Part shown: positions 51,832-60,371 of the stretch, in pieces | Position numbering within the stretch: position 1 is the first letter of the stretch | Layout: every line of letters begins with the position of its first letter | NCBI RefSeq assembly: GCF_001428665.1 | Contig: NZ_LMIJ01000011.1 | Span: forward strand, 185,859-249,858 | Origin: Acidovorax sp. Root219 | GTDB taxonomy: Bacteria > Pseudomonadota > Gammaproteobacteria > Burkholderiales > Burkholderiaceae_C | Reading direction: 5' to 3' | Length of the DNA: 64,000 nt | Position numbers and translations under genes: made by a program | Notes under the pieces: model-generated | The model's database searches: none | What the model saw: the letters and a program-made list of their open reading frames with translations, nothing else | Told to the model about the DNA's origin: nothing

Positions 51832-52628
51832 GCGGTCTCCGCAGGCCCAGCAGCAATCGCTGCACCGGCCGTCTTTTTCTCGAAGGTCTTGCCGGTGCCG
51901 AAGTACACCTCCTGCACCTTGGGGTGGTCGCGCAGCTCCAGGGGCTTGCCCTCGGCGATCAGGCGCCCGCGCGCCAGCACGATCATGCGGTCGGCGTAGG
52001 CGAACACCACGTCCATGCTGTGCTCGGTGAACAGCACGGCCATGCCGCGGTCGATCACGAGTTGCTTGGTCAGCGCCATGAGCTCGTTGCGCTCCTTGGG
52101 CGCCATGCCGGCCGTGGGTTCGTCCATGAGCAGCAGCTTGGGCGCGTTGGCCATGGCGATGGCCAGCTCCACGCGCTTCACGTCGCCGTAGGCCAGCACG
52201 CTGCAGGGGCGGTCGGCCTGGGCCTTCATGCCCACCTGCTCAAGCAGGGCCAGGGCCTCATCACGCTTGTGCTCCGAGGCCTTGCGGAACATCGAGAACA
52301 GGCGGCTGTCGTTGGAGATCAGCGCCATCTGCACGTTTTCCACCACGGTCAGCGAGGAGAAGGTCTCGGCGATCTGGAAGGTGCGGCCCACGCCCATGCG
52401 CCAGATATCGCGCGGCTTGCGGCCCACCAGCTCCTGGCCGTTGAGCTGGATCGAGCCCACGTCGGCCGGCAGTTGGCCGTTGACCATGTTGAAGGTGGTG
52501 GACTTGCCGGCGCCGTTGGGGCCGATCAGGGCCAGCAGCTCGCCGGCCGCCAGCTCGAAGTGGATGCCGTCGACGGCCTTGACCCCACCGAAGGACTTGC
52601 CCAGGCCGGTGACTTTGAGCAGGCTCAT
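51828..52628 (-). CDS. livG: ABC transporter ATPase, LivG type
   Basis: 266 residues. Walker A is LLALIGPNGAGKSTTFNMVN. The signature region is degenerate (VLAYGDVKRVELAIAMANAP in place of the classical LSGGQ), as is common in LivG. Walker B is LLLMDEPTAGMAPKERNEL. The C-terminal YFGTGKTF segment is typical of the family. It overlaps livHM upstream and livF downstream by 4 bases each, indicating a tightly coupled operon. Confidence 0.9.
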   Translation of the reverse strand: MSLLKVTGLGKSFGGVKAVDGIHFELAAGELLALIGPNGAGKSTTFNMVNGQLPADVGSIQLNGQELVGRKPRDIWRMGVGRTFQIAETFSSLTVVENVQMALISNDSRLFSMFRKASEHKRDEALALLEQVGMKAQADRPCSVLAYGDVKRVELAIAMANAPKLLLMDEPTAGMAPKERNELMALTKQLVIDRGMAVLFTEHSMDVVFAYADRMIVLARGRLIAEGKPLELRDHPKVQEVYFGTGKTFEKKTAGAAIAAGPAETA

Positions 52629-54520
52629 GCTGCCTCCTTGGCTTCGCGCTTGTTATCGAAGAGTTGCTTGATGGCCCCCGCGATGCCCTGCGGGAACAGC
52701 AGCACCAGGATCAGGATGATGGCGCCCAGCATGGCGCGCCAGTAGTCGGTGTTGCGTGCCACGGTGTCGTGCAGCCAGGTGAAGGTGACCGCACCCACCA
52801 CCGGGCCGGCCAGCGTCTGGATACCGCCCAGCAGCACCATCACCAGGCCGTCGACCGACTTGCCCACGTGCAGCGCCTCGGGCGAGATGCTGCCCTTGGA
52901 GAAGGCGAACAGCGCACCGCCCAGGCCCGCGAACAGGCCGGCGATGACAAAGGCCGTCCACTGCATGCGCTTGACGTCGATGCCGATGGCATCGGCGCGC
53001 AGCACCGAGTCGCGCCCGGCGCGCAGCGCATAGCCAAAGGGCGAGAACAGCACCCGGCGCAGCGCCAGCACGCCGCCCACCACCAGGGCCAGCGTGAGGA
53101 AGTAGTAGTTGCGCTTGTCCGACAGCCACTCGGCCGGCCACACGCCCGTGAGGCCGTTGCTGCCGCCGGTGAAGCCATCCCACTGGTAGCAGATGGCCCA
53201 GGTGATCTGCGCAAAGGCCAGCGTCAGCATGGCCAGGTACACGCCCGACAGGCGCACGCAGAACCAGCCATAGATCAACGCACCGGCCGCCGCGGCCAGC
53301 GGGGCCAGCAACAGCGCCGCTTCCATCGGGATGCCGGCCGAGCGCACCAGCAGCGCAGCCGCATAGGCCCCAAGGCCGAAGTACGCGGCATGGCCGAACG
53401 AATGCATGCCCGCCGGCCCCATGATGAAGTGCAGGCTGGCCGCGAACAGCGCCGCGATCAAGAGGTCGATCATCAGCACGGTGAGATAGGGCGAACCGGT
53501 GGTGACGAAGGGCAGCAGCACCAGCGCGGCCACCAGCACGGCCGCACCGATCTTGTACCAGGGCGGCGAGGCGCGCAGAGGCGCTTCGGGAATACCGGTG
53601 TTGCGGCTGGCAGCCTGTGGCTTGCCCATCAGCCCCCAGGGGCGCACCACGAGCACGACGGCCATCACCAGGAACTCGACCACCAGCGTGAGCTTGGAGA
53701 ACGACACGCTGTAGCCGAAGATTTCGACCACGCCGAGCCAGATGCAGATGGCCTTGATCTCGGCGATCAGCAGCGCGGCCACATAGGCGCCCGGGATGGA
53801 GCCCATGCCGCCCACCACCACCACCACGAAGGCGGCGCCGATGGTGTTCAGATCCATCTCCAGCGTGGCCGGTTCGCGCGGCAGCTGCAGCGCACCGCCC
53901 AGGCCCGCCAGCAAGGCGCCCAGGGCGAACACCGCTGTGAACAGCCAGGCCTGGTTCACGCCCAGGGCGCTGACCATCTCGCGGTCCTGCGTGGCGGCAC
54001 GCACCAGCGTGCCCCAGCGGGTGCGGGTGAGCAAGAGCCACAGCAGGCCCAGCACCACCGGGCCGACGACGATCAGGAACAGGTCGTACGAGGGGAATTG
54101 CCGCCCCAGGATGCTGACCGAGCCCGACAGGCCCGGCGCACGCGGGCCGAGCAGTTCCTCGGGGCCCCAGATCCACAGCGCGGCGTCCTTGATCACCAGC
54201 ACCAGCGCAAAGGTCGCCAGCAGCTGGAACAGCTCGGGTGCCTTGTAGATGCGGCGCAGCAGCACCACCTCCACCAGGGCACCGAGCGCGCCGACCACCA
54301 CGGCCGACAGCAGCAGCGCGGGCCAGAAGCCCAGGCCGGTGCCCAGCTTGGCCACCATGGAGTAGGCGACGTAGATGCCCACCATGAAGAACGAGCCATG
54401 CGCGAAATTCACGATGCGCGTGACGCCGAAGATCAGCGAAAGCCCGGCGCCCACGAGGAACAGCGAGGAGGCCCCCGCCAGTCCATTGAGCAGCTGAACG
54501 ATAAAACTCGATAAACTCAT
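52625..54520 (-). CDS. Fused LivH-LivM permease of a branched-chain-type ABC transporter
   Basis: 631 residues with two permease units. The N-terminal half (about 1-290) is LivH-like (GAGLSLIFGVTRIVNFAHGS, then EPATLEMDLNTIGAAFVVVV). The C-terminal half (about 320-620) is LivM-like (HSFGHAAYFGLGAYAAALLV, then RAGRDSVLRADAIGIDVKRM and GSISPEALHVGKSVDGLVMV). Many transmembrane helices are evident in both. The LivH-LivM fusion is a known variant in Burkholderiales. It overlaps livG by 4 bases and follows livK by 132 bases. Confidence 0.9.
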   Translation of the reverse strand: MSLSSFIVQLLNGLAGASSLFLVGAGLSLIFGVTRIVNFAHGSFFMVGIYVAYSMVAKLGTGLGFWPALLLSAVVVGALGALVEVVLLRRIYKAPELFQLLATFALVLVIKDAALWIWGPEELLGPRAPGLSGSVSILGRQFPSYDLFLIVVGPVVLGLLWLLLTRTRWGTLVRAATQDREMVSALGVNQAWLFTAVFALGALLAGLGGALQLPREPATLEMDLNTIGAAFVVVVVGGMGSIPGAYVAALLIAEIKAICIWLGVVEIFGYSVSFSKLTLVVEFLVMAVVLVVRPWGLMGKPQAASRNTGIPEAPLRASPPWYKIGAAVLVAALVLLPFVTTGSPYLTVLMIDLLIAALFAASLHFIMGPAGMHSFGHAAYFGLGAYAAALLVRSAGIPMEAALLLAPLAAAAGALIYGWFCVRLSGVYLAMLTLAFAQITWAICYQWDGFTGGSNGLTGVWPAEWLSDKRNYYFLTLALVVGGVLALRRVLFSPFGYALRAGRDSVLRADAIGIDVKRMQWTAFVIAGLFAGLGGALFAFSKGSISPEALHVGKSVDGLVMVLLGGIQTLAGPVVGAVTFTWLHDTVARNTDYWRAMLGAIILILVLLFPQGIAGAIKQLFDNKREAKEAA

Positions 54521-54652
54521 TCCAGATCCTTCGGCAACACTTGTCCCTCGGGCATGTCCGTCTGCCCGTTCGCGTGCATGTGGGGTAGCAATATGGCCTC
54601 AGGGGCTAGCGGACGCAAGTGTCCGCAGCCGCCTCAGGCCGGGGACCAGCCG

Positions 54653-55858
54653 TCAGTCGGCCGGGCGCATCTTCTTGACTTCGTCGTTCGTAGGCTGCAC
54701 CTTGGCGCCGTCCACGTAGCGGTAGTCGACCATCACGCCCTTGCCACCCTCGTTCTTGGTGCGGCCCACGTAGCCGCCCATGGTGGACTGGTTGTCCTCG
54801 GGGCGGTAGGTGATGCGGCCGAACGGCGTGGGCACCTGCAGGCCCTTGAAGGCAACGACCAGCTTTTCGGTGTCGGTGGAGCCGGCCTTCTTGATGCCCT
54901 CGGCCAGCGACTTGATGGCGCTGTAGCCCACGACCGAGCCCAGGCGCGGGTAGTCGTTGAACTTGCCTTGGTAAGCCGTTTGGAAGGCCTTGTGCTCGGG
55001 CGTCTGCAGGCCGTACCAGGGGTAGCCGGTCACGATCCAGCCGTTGGGGGCCTCGTCCTTGAGCGGGTCCATGTACTCGGGCTCGCCGGTCAGCAGGCTG
55101 ACCACTTCACGGTCCTTGAACAGGCCACGCGTGTTGCCTTCGCGCACGAACTTGGACAGGTCGGCGCCGAACAGCACGTTGAAGATCGCATCGGGCTTGG
55201 CATCGGCCAGGGCCTGCACCACGCTGCCCGAGTCGACCTTGCCCAGCGGGGGCGCCTGCTCGACGACGAATTCCACGTCCGGCTGCGCGGCCTTGAGCAG
55301 TTGCTTGAAGGTGGCCACGGCCGACTGGCCGTATTCGTAGTTGGGGTAGACCAGCGCCCAGCGCTTCTTCTTCAGGGCCACGGCCTCGGGCACCATCATC
55401 GACACCTGCATGTAGGTGGAGGGACGCAGGCGGTAGGTGTAGCGGTTGCCGTTCTGCCAGACGATCTTGTCGGTCAGCGGTTCGCCGGCCAGGAAGAAGA
55501 ACTTCTTTTGCTTGGCGAAGTCGGTCAGCGCCAGGCCCACGTGCGAGAGAAAGGAGCCGGTGAGCACATCCACCTTCTCGCGCGAGACCAGTTCCTCGGC
55601 GGCGCGCACGGCATCGCCGGGGTTGCCGTTGTCGTCGCGGATCACGAGCTGGACCTTCTTGCCCAGCAGGCCACCTGCGGCGTTGATCTCGTCCACTGCC
55701 AGCTCCATGCCCTTCTTGTAGGGCTCCAGGAAGGCGGGCTGGGCCTTGTAGCTGTTGATCTCACCGATCTTGATGACATCCTGGGCCATCGCGGGAGCGA
55801 TTGTGGCGGCCAGCGCGGCAGCGGCCGTAGCACGCATGAGGGTCTTAAGCATCGTCAT
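54653..55858 (-). CDS. ABC-transporter substrate-binding protein (LivK-like)
   Basis: 401 residues from MTMLKTLMRATAAAALAATI, a Sec signal ending APAMAQDV. The fold markers are IKIGEINSYKAQPAFLEPYK, AAGGLLGKKVQLVIRDDNGN and AALKKKRWALVYPNYEYGQ-type segments. AGGAGT upstream supports the start at 55858. It is the cognate binding protein of the following livHM-G-F genes. The ligand cannot be assigned from sequence; by context it is a nicotinate-pathway compound. Confidence 0.88.
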   Translation of the reverse strand: MTMLKTLMRATAAAALAATIAPAMAQDVIKIGEINSYKAQPAFLEPYKKGMELAVDEINAAGGLLGKKVQLVIRDDNGNPGDAVRAAEELVSREKVDVLTGSFLSHVGLALTDFAKQKKFFFLAGEPLTDKIVWQNGNRYTYRLRPSTYMQVSMMVPEAVALKKKRWALVYPNYEYGQSAVATFKQLLKAAQPDVEFVVEQAPPLGKVDSGSVVQALADAKPDAIFNVLFGADLSKFVREGNTRGLFKDREVVSLLTGEPEYMDPLKDEAPNGWIVTGYPWYGLQTPEHKAFQTAYQGKFNDYPRLGSVVGYSAIKSLAEGIKKAGSTDTEKLVVAFKGLQVPTPFGRITYRPEDNQSTMGGYVGRTKNEGGKGVMVDYRYVDGAKVQPTNDEVKKMRPAD

Positions 55859-55946
55859 GGAAACACTCCTGATGGATTGGATGGGAGAGAAACAGCGGTG
55901 GCGAACAGTATGGGGGAGACAGCGGGTCACGGGTGTGGCGGTGCGC

Positions 55947-56531
55947 TCAGCGCAGGCCGTCCTGGCCCTGGACTTCTGCGGTGGTGAGCCCGCCTATGCG
56001 CGGCAGCGGGCGGCCGCCGGCCGTGACCACCACGGCCACCACGATCTCGTTGGCGCGTGGCGCATCGGCCACACGGGCCTCCATGGCATCGAAGTGGCTG
56101 CGCACGTAGGCGGCGTCCTTGTGGCCCAGCGGCACGTCGATGGCAGCGCCCAGGCCGCCGATCTTCTTGCTTGAAGGCACCAGGGCTGCGCCCTTTTCCA
56201 CCGCCAGGCGCAGCGGGGCGCCGAGCTTGGGGTGCAGGATGGCCGCAGCATGCTCGAGCTCGCCGCCTTCGCCCACGATGGCGGCCTTGCCATAGCTCTC
56301 GGCCTGGCCGGGCGCAATGCCCAGGGCCTGCACGCAGCGCTCGCCCAGCAGGCCGCCGAGCTCTTCGCCGATGGCGATCAGCTCGTCGAGGTTTTCCACG
56401 TAGCGGCCCGCAAACGGGTTCTCGATGACGGCCATGGCCAGGGCCTTGCGCACGGGCGGGTTCACCTCGCGGCCCATTTCCACGCGCACTTCGTCGGTCT
56501 GGACGATGATTTTCCGGATCTTGGCTGGCAT
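55947..56531 (-). CDS. AA_synth (DUF1185) family protein, copy 1
   Basis: 194 residues of the 'amino acid synthesis' family: KIRKIIVQTDEVRVEMGREV, NPFAGRYVENLDELIAIGEE, GKAAIVGEGGELEHAAAILH and DVPLGHKDAAYVRSHFDAME. The family name is historical and no reaction is established to my knowledge. It is a paralogue of the next gene upstream (56577), with shared PFAGRY/PYAGRY, GELEHA/GELEHG and YVRSHFDA blocks, so the two may form one heteromer. It lies between the transporter and the hydroxynicotinate reductase genes. Confidence 0.82.
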   Translation of the reverse strand: MPAKIRKIIVQTDEVRVEMGREVNPPVRKALAMAVIENPFAGRYVENLDELIAIGEELGGLLGERCVQALGIAPGQAESYGKAAIVGEGGELEHAAAILHPKLGAPLRLAVEKGAALVPSSKKIGGLGAAIDVPLGHKDAAYVRSHFDAMEARVADAPRANEIVVAVVVTAGGRPLPRIGGLTTAEVQGQDGLR

Positions 56532-56576
56532 GTGTGTGCTCCTTGGTCTCTCGTAGTCGTTATGGTTGGCGTGGGT

Positions 56577-57218
56577 TCAGCGCAGGCCGTTCCACTGGCT
56601 GATGTCGGCGGCCTTGAGCCCGCCCACCCGCGCATGGATGCGTGCGCCGGTGGTCATGGCCAGGATGAAGACGATCTCATCGGCCAGCGGTGCGCCGGGC
56701 ACACGCACCTCGATGGCATCGAAATGGCTGCGCACGTAGCTGGCGTTGATGTGGGTGAGCGGCACGTCGAGCGCCGCACCAGGGCCGCCCACCTTCTTGG
56801 TCGAGGGCACGATGGATAGCGCGTTGGCAGGCTGCCCGGTCTTTTCCTCGGCCTGGCCCTTGGCGTAGGCGTTGCGGTCGCCCTTCCAGCCCAGCAGTTC
56901 GCGCATGGCGTAGCCGCCGGGCACATGCCACAGCGCGCCGTGCTCCAGCTCACCGGCAGCGCCGATGATGGCGCCCTTGCCATAGGTCGCTATGCGCTCG
57001 GCCTGCACGTTCATGGCCTTGAGCAGGCGCTGCGCCATGTCGAGGCCCACCTCCTGCAGCGCGTCCATCATGGGCAGGATGTCCGCCTCGTAGCGGCCGG
57101 CATAGGGGTTGGTGAGCACAGCACCGATGGCGCCGCGCAGCAGCGGCGCACCAGTCTCGGGCCCGAATTCGTGCCGGATTTCCTCAAGGTGGGTGAAAAC
57201 GCGTCGGATCTGGATCAT
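56577..57218 (-). CDS. AA_synth (DUF1185) family protein, copy 2
   Basis: 213 residues: MIQIRRVFTHLEEIRHEFGP, NPYAGRYEADILPMMDALQE, GKGAIIGAAGELEHGALWHV, LSIVPSTKKVGGPGAALDVP, LTHINASYVRSHFDAIEVRV. It is about 20 residues longer than copy 1, mostly as an insert after GELEHG. An in-frame ATG at 57239 overlapping the UPF0280 stop is an alternative start; the family pattern favours ATG 57218. Function is unknown; conservation of two adjacent paralogues beside hnr- and ena-like genes suggests a step of the same pathway or assembly of its enzymes. Confidence 0.82.
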   Translation of the reverse strand: MIQIRRVFTHLEEIRHEFGPETGAPLLRGAIGAVLTNPYAGRYEADILPMMDALQEVGLDMAQRLLKAMNVQAERIATYGKGAIIGAAGELEHGALWHVPGGYAMRELLGWKGDRNAYAKGQAEEKTGQPANALSIVPSTKKVGGPGAALDVPLTHINASYVRSHFDAIEVRVPGAPLADEIVFILAMTTGARIHARVGGLKAADISQWNGLR

Positions 57219-57238
57219 GGGATGGCCTGTGCAATTCA

Positions 57239-58162
57239 TTAAGCAAATACTGAACCAACTTCAAACAAGGCAGCGGATTTCTCCTCGGTGGAGCCTTCCA
57301 GCGCCAGGCGCGCGGATGGCGTCGCCATCCATTGCCCCTGGCACGAAAGCAGTGCGCACCACAGATGGCCGGCAAGCTGCAATTCTTGCGCTTTTTCAAG
57401 ACCGGCCTGCAGGGCCTGGCGCACCAGGGCGGCCGGCAGCGCTGGCACGTCCACCGTGACGAGGATGGCGCCCAGGTCGCTGTCGTCCTTGACTTCGCAG
57501 GCGGGCCTGCGGGCAATGCGTGCATCCTGCAGGTTCACGGCATTGGCCACCACCGTGGCCGCGGCGTCGGCCTGGGCGGCCGTGGCCGCCAGGATGGTGA
57601 CGCTGTCAGCAATGCCCAGCGAGTGACTGCGTCCGCGCCAGCCGCTGGTCGCCACGCCGCGCACCGGCATGGTGCTCGTGAGGCGAAAGGCGCCGTCGAG
57701 CAGCGGCCCGCACTGCAGCTGCGCCGCATCGAGCCCGGCAATGTCGGCATACACCCCGACGCTGGCCGATTCGCCCGGCGCCAGGTGCAGCGCGATGTCG
57801 CCGCCATTGTTCACCCAGGCGCGCCGCACGCCATCCACTGTGTAGCAGGCCAGCAGCTCCTGCGCCACCGAGCCGGCCACTGCGGCCATGGGCGTGATGA
57901 AGTCCTGGCGAAACGGCTGGCAGGCGCTCCACATGCGGCGCGCCACGGGGCCCTGCAGCGGGCAGTCGCCAGCGCCCACCCGCGCACGCAGCGCGGTCAG
58001 CTCGCGCACCAGCTCCTGCAGCAGGCCCTGAAAGCGCACCCAGGCACGCGCATGCGCCGCGGCCACCGCGAGCGCATCGCCCTCGGCCTGCACGAGCACG
58101 TCCATGGGGCCGTGCTGCAGGTGCCAGCGGCCGGCGGACAGCAGTTGTCGGGTGGCTTGCAT
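57239..58162 (-). CDS. UPF0280/ApbE-like protein
   Basis: 307 residues of the UPF0280 family, distantly related to ApbE flavin transferases: QPFRQDFITPMAAVAGSVAQ, RRAWVNNGGDIALHLAPGES, then VATSGWRGRSHSLGIADSVT, ILAATAAQADAAATVVANAV. ApbE proteins attach FMN to target proteins or trim FAD; for UPF0280 no reaction is established. Here it directly follows the reductase-like gene (12-base gap), so a maturation or cofactor role for that enzyme is plausible but is inference. Its C-terminal stop overlaps a possible start of AA_synth copy 2. Confidence 0.78.
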   Translation of the reverse strand: MQATRQLLSAGRWHLQHGPMDVLVQAEGDALAVAAAHARAWVRFQGLLQELVRELTALRARVGAGDCPLQGPVARRMWSACQPFRQDFITPMAAVAGSVAQELLACYTVDGVRRAWVNNGGDIALHLAPGESASVGVYADIAGLDAAQLQCGPLLDGAFRLTSTMPVRGVATSGWRGRSHSLGIADSVTILAATAAQADAAATVVANAVNLQDARIARRPACEVKDDSDLGAILVTVDVPALPAALVRQALQAGLEKAQELQLAGHLWCALLSCQGQWMATPSARLALEGSTEEKSAALFEVGSVFA

Positions 58163-58174
58163 GGTGGTGTGCCT

Positions 58175-59797
58175 TCAACCCAGCAACGGCGGCTGGCCCA
58201 GGGGCCAGGGGTTGGCCGATGGCAGGGTCAGCCACGCAACCGATTGCGGCGCACCATCGTTGTGCCAGGCGCCGCGTTCGAGCACCTCGCGCAGGCTGCG
58301 CACCTGGTCCATGTGGCCACCCAGCAGCGCGTAGTCGCTGCGGCGCATGCTGAATTCGATGGGTGCCACGATGGCCGGAGTGGGCACGGTGCCAAAGCTG
58401 TTGTCGGGCATGCGCAGCACGTCGGCCATCACCGTGATGCCGCCACCGGGCCAGACATAGGCCGGGGCGCCACCGCAGGTCACATTGACCAGCGCATTCT
58501 TGATGGAGCGGGTGAGCAGCACCGGGTTTTCAGTGACGCCCGCACGCAGGCTGCCGCCGGCGCCGCCGAGGAACAGCACCGAGGTCATCGAGGGTTCGCA
58601 GTTTTCGCCGATGCGGTCGACGATGCGGCGCACCTCGGCGGGCATCTCGGCCTCCACCGGATTCAGCGATTCGTCGAGCACATACCAGCTGGCGTGTTCG
58701 CCGGTGGTCGAGGTCATCAACAGGCGCAGGCCGGGCCAGGCCACCGCTTCGTCCCAGGTCTCGATGATGGACAGCGGGTCGGCGATGTCGGTGCCGCCCC
58801 AGCCCGTGCCGGGGTTGGCCACCTGGAAGTAGCGGCCCGGCGTGGACTTGCGCCCGCGCATCTTGATGCCCGAGGATTTCATGTCCAGGCAGCGGCCGGC
58901 CTGGTGCTCGGTGAGCACGCCGGTGATGTGGTCGTCCACCACCACCACCTCGTCGGCCTGGCCGAAGAACTGGCGCGCAAAGATGCCGATGGCGGCCGAG
59001 CCGCAGCCCACGCGCATGCGCTGCTCGGCCACCCCGTTGACGATGGGCGCATGCCCGGCCTGGATCACGAGCTGCGAGCCGCCGTCGATGGTGAGCTCCA
59101 CCGCCTGCTTGTTGCCCAGCATCTGCATCATCTCGTTGGCGATGCGCCCTTCCTTCTTGCTGCCGCCCGTCAGGTGGTGCACGCCGCCCAGCGAGAGCAT
59201 CTGCGAGCCGTACTCGGCCGTGGTGACATGGCCCACCACCTCGCCCTTGCAGCGCACGTTGGCCTGCTCGGGGCCGAGGAAGCGGTCGGTGTCGATCTTC
59301 ACCTTGAAGCTGCAGTAGCTGAAGATGCCCTCGGTGACCACGGTGACCATGTCCACGCCATCGACCTTGGAGCCGACGATGAAGGGCGCGGGCTTGTAGT
59401 CGGGGTAGGTGGTGGAAGAGCCGACGCCGGTGACGAAGACCTCCTCGGTCAGCAGCAGGTCGCCGCTCCAGGCGGGCTGCTCAGCCGGTGCGTCCTGGCC
59501 TCCGGCACCCGCATCGGCAGCGCGGCCTGCAAAGGGCACCAGCACCGCCTCGCCGTCCGCCATGGTCTTGCGCAGCAGCACCACGGGATCGACCCGCACC
59601 AGCACGCCGGCCTGGTTGGCGTAGCGGTCGCAGGCGCCGCTGCGGCCTTCGGAGATCTGGCACAGCACGGGGCAGGCGTTGCACTCCACCTTGGCCGTGT
59701 TCATGCGTTCATTGCGCGGCCGGGCGCGCTCGAGCACCTGCGGCAGCTCGGGTGCGTCCATGCCTGGAAGGCCATCGGTCTTGGTGTGTTCAGTCAT
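58175..59797 (-). CDS. hnr: 6-hydroxynicotinate reductase-like iron-sulfur protein
   Basis: 540 residues. A cysteine cluster near the N-terminus (VECNACPVLCQISEGRSGAC) suits an Fe-S centre. The large remainder (VFVTGVGSSTTYPDYKPAPF, IVGSKVDGVDMVTVVTEGIF, KIDTDRFLGPEQANVRCKG) matches what I know as the 6-hydroxynicotinate reductase family. In Eubacterium barkeri that enzyme reduces 6-hydroxynicotinate to 1,4,5,6-tetrahydro-6-oxonicotinate with reduced ferredoxin. Here a ferredoxin gene lies divergently next door and an enamidase-like gene follows nearby. It is first in a minus-strand operon with UPF0280 and two AA_synth genes. The family call is fairly firm; the substrate is inferred from context. 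Confidence 0.78.
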   Translation of the reverse strand: MTEHTKTDGLPGMDAPELPQVLERARPRNERMNTAKVECNACPVLCQISEGRSGACDRYANQAGVLVRVDPVVLLRKTMADGEAVLVPFAGRAADAGAGGQDAPAEQPAWSGDLLLTEEVFVTGVGSSTTYPDYKPAPFIVGSKVDGVDMVTVVTEGIFSYCSFKVKIDTDRFLGPEQANVRCKGEVVGHVTTAEYGSQMLSLGGVHHLTGGSKKEGRIANEMMQMLGNKQAVELTIDGGSQLVIQAGHAPIVNGVAEQRMRVGCGSAAIGIFARQFFGQADEVVVVDDHITGVLTEHQAGRCLDMKSSGIKMRGRKSTPGRYFQVANPGTGWGGTDIADPLSIIETWDEAVAWPGLRLLMTSTTGEHASWYVLDESLNPVEAEMPAEVRRIVDRIGENCEPSMTSVLFLGGAGGSLRAGVTENPVLLTRSIKNALVNVTCGGAPAYVWPGGGITVMADVLRMPDNSFGTVPTPAIVAPIEFSMRRSDYALLGGHMDQVRSLREVLERGAWHNDGAPQSVAWLTLPSANPWPLGQPPLLG

Positions 59798-59852
59798 CGT
59801 GGCAACCCATTCCTCGCACCGTTTTCTGTGCTTGTACGTTCATGGCGTTTTG

Positions 59853-59890
59853 TGTAGCATTCACTTAACTTAAATGTTGTGATCACTACA
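59853..59890. promoter_or_regulatory. Two operator-like inverted repeats between hnr and ferredoxin genes
   Basis: TGTTGT-GATC-ACTACA (59875-59890) and the weaker TGTAGC-ATTC-ACTTAA (59853-59868) lie in the divergent promoter. Both share the 6-4-6 layout of the site before the enamidase gene (62055-62070). The first sits within a longer near-palindrome, AATGTTGTGATCACTACATT. Confidence 0.6.
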
Positions 59891-59972
59891 TTTGAGGCGA
59901 ATGTAGCGCAATCGTTCGCAGTCCGCAATAGTGTTTGCGCGCCCCCTGAAATGGTGCACAAGGAGCCCCAAA

Positions 59973-60302
59973 ATGACGCACGTAGTCACAGACGCATGCA
60001 TTCGGTGCAAGTACACCGATTGCGTGGATGTATGCCCGGTCGATTGCTTCAAGGAGGGACCTGAATACCTGGTGATCGACCCCGACGAATGCATCGACTG
60101 CGCGGTCTGCATCCCCGAATGCCCAGCCAATGCCATCTATGCCGAGGACGACCTCCCGGCAGGCATGGAAATCTTTATCCAGTTCAACAAAAAGCTGGCC
60201 CCCGGCCTGCCCACAATCACCAAAAGAAAACCGCCTTTGCCAGATGCGGAACAATGGAGGGTTGTGAGCCACAAGCTTTCCGGCCTGGACATCGCGCTCT
60301 GA
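59973..60302 (+). CDS. fdxA: 7Fe ferredoxin (FdxA type)
   Basis: 109 residues: [18 protein letters not shown] supplies ligands of the [3Fe-4S] and [4Fe-4S] clusters, and [18 protein letters not shown] completes the second set. The C-terminal tail ([20 protein letters not shown]) is typical of proteobacterial FdxA. AAGGAG upstream supports ATG 59973. It carries one-electron equivalents at low potential in the cytoplasm. It is followed 69 bases later by a ferredoxin-NADP reductase gene and is divergent from the reductase-like gene, so a dedicated NADPH-to-reductase electron path is likely. Confidence 0.92.
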   Translation: MTHVVTDACIRCKYTDCVDVCPVDCFKEGPEYLVIDPDECIDCAVCIPECPANAIYAEDDLPAGMEIFIQFNKKLAPGLPTITKRKPPLPDAEQWRVVSHKLSGLDIAL

Positions 60303-60371
60303 CGCGGCCGGCCCCAGCCTTTCAGCCAGCTTTTTCGCCCTATTTTTCAACTTTTAGCCGACGTAAGCACC

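Noticed and set aside
57332..59857. An 841-codon plus-strand frame opposite the UPF0280 and reductase-like genes
   Set aside because: Opposite-strand shadow with no recognisable fold; the minus-strand proteins have clear families.
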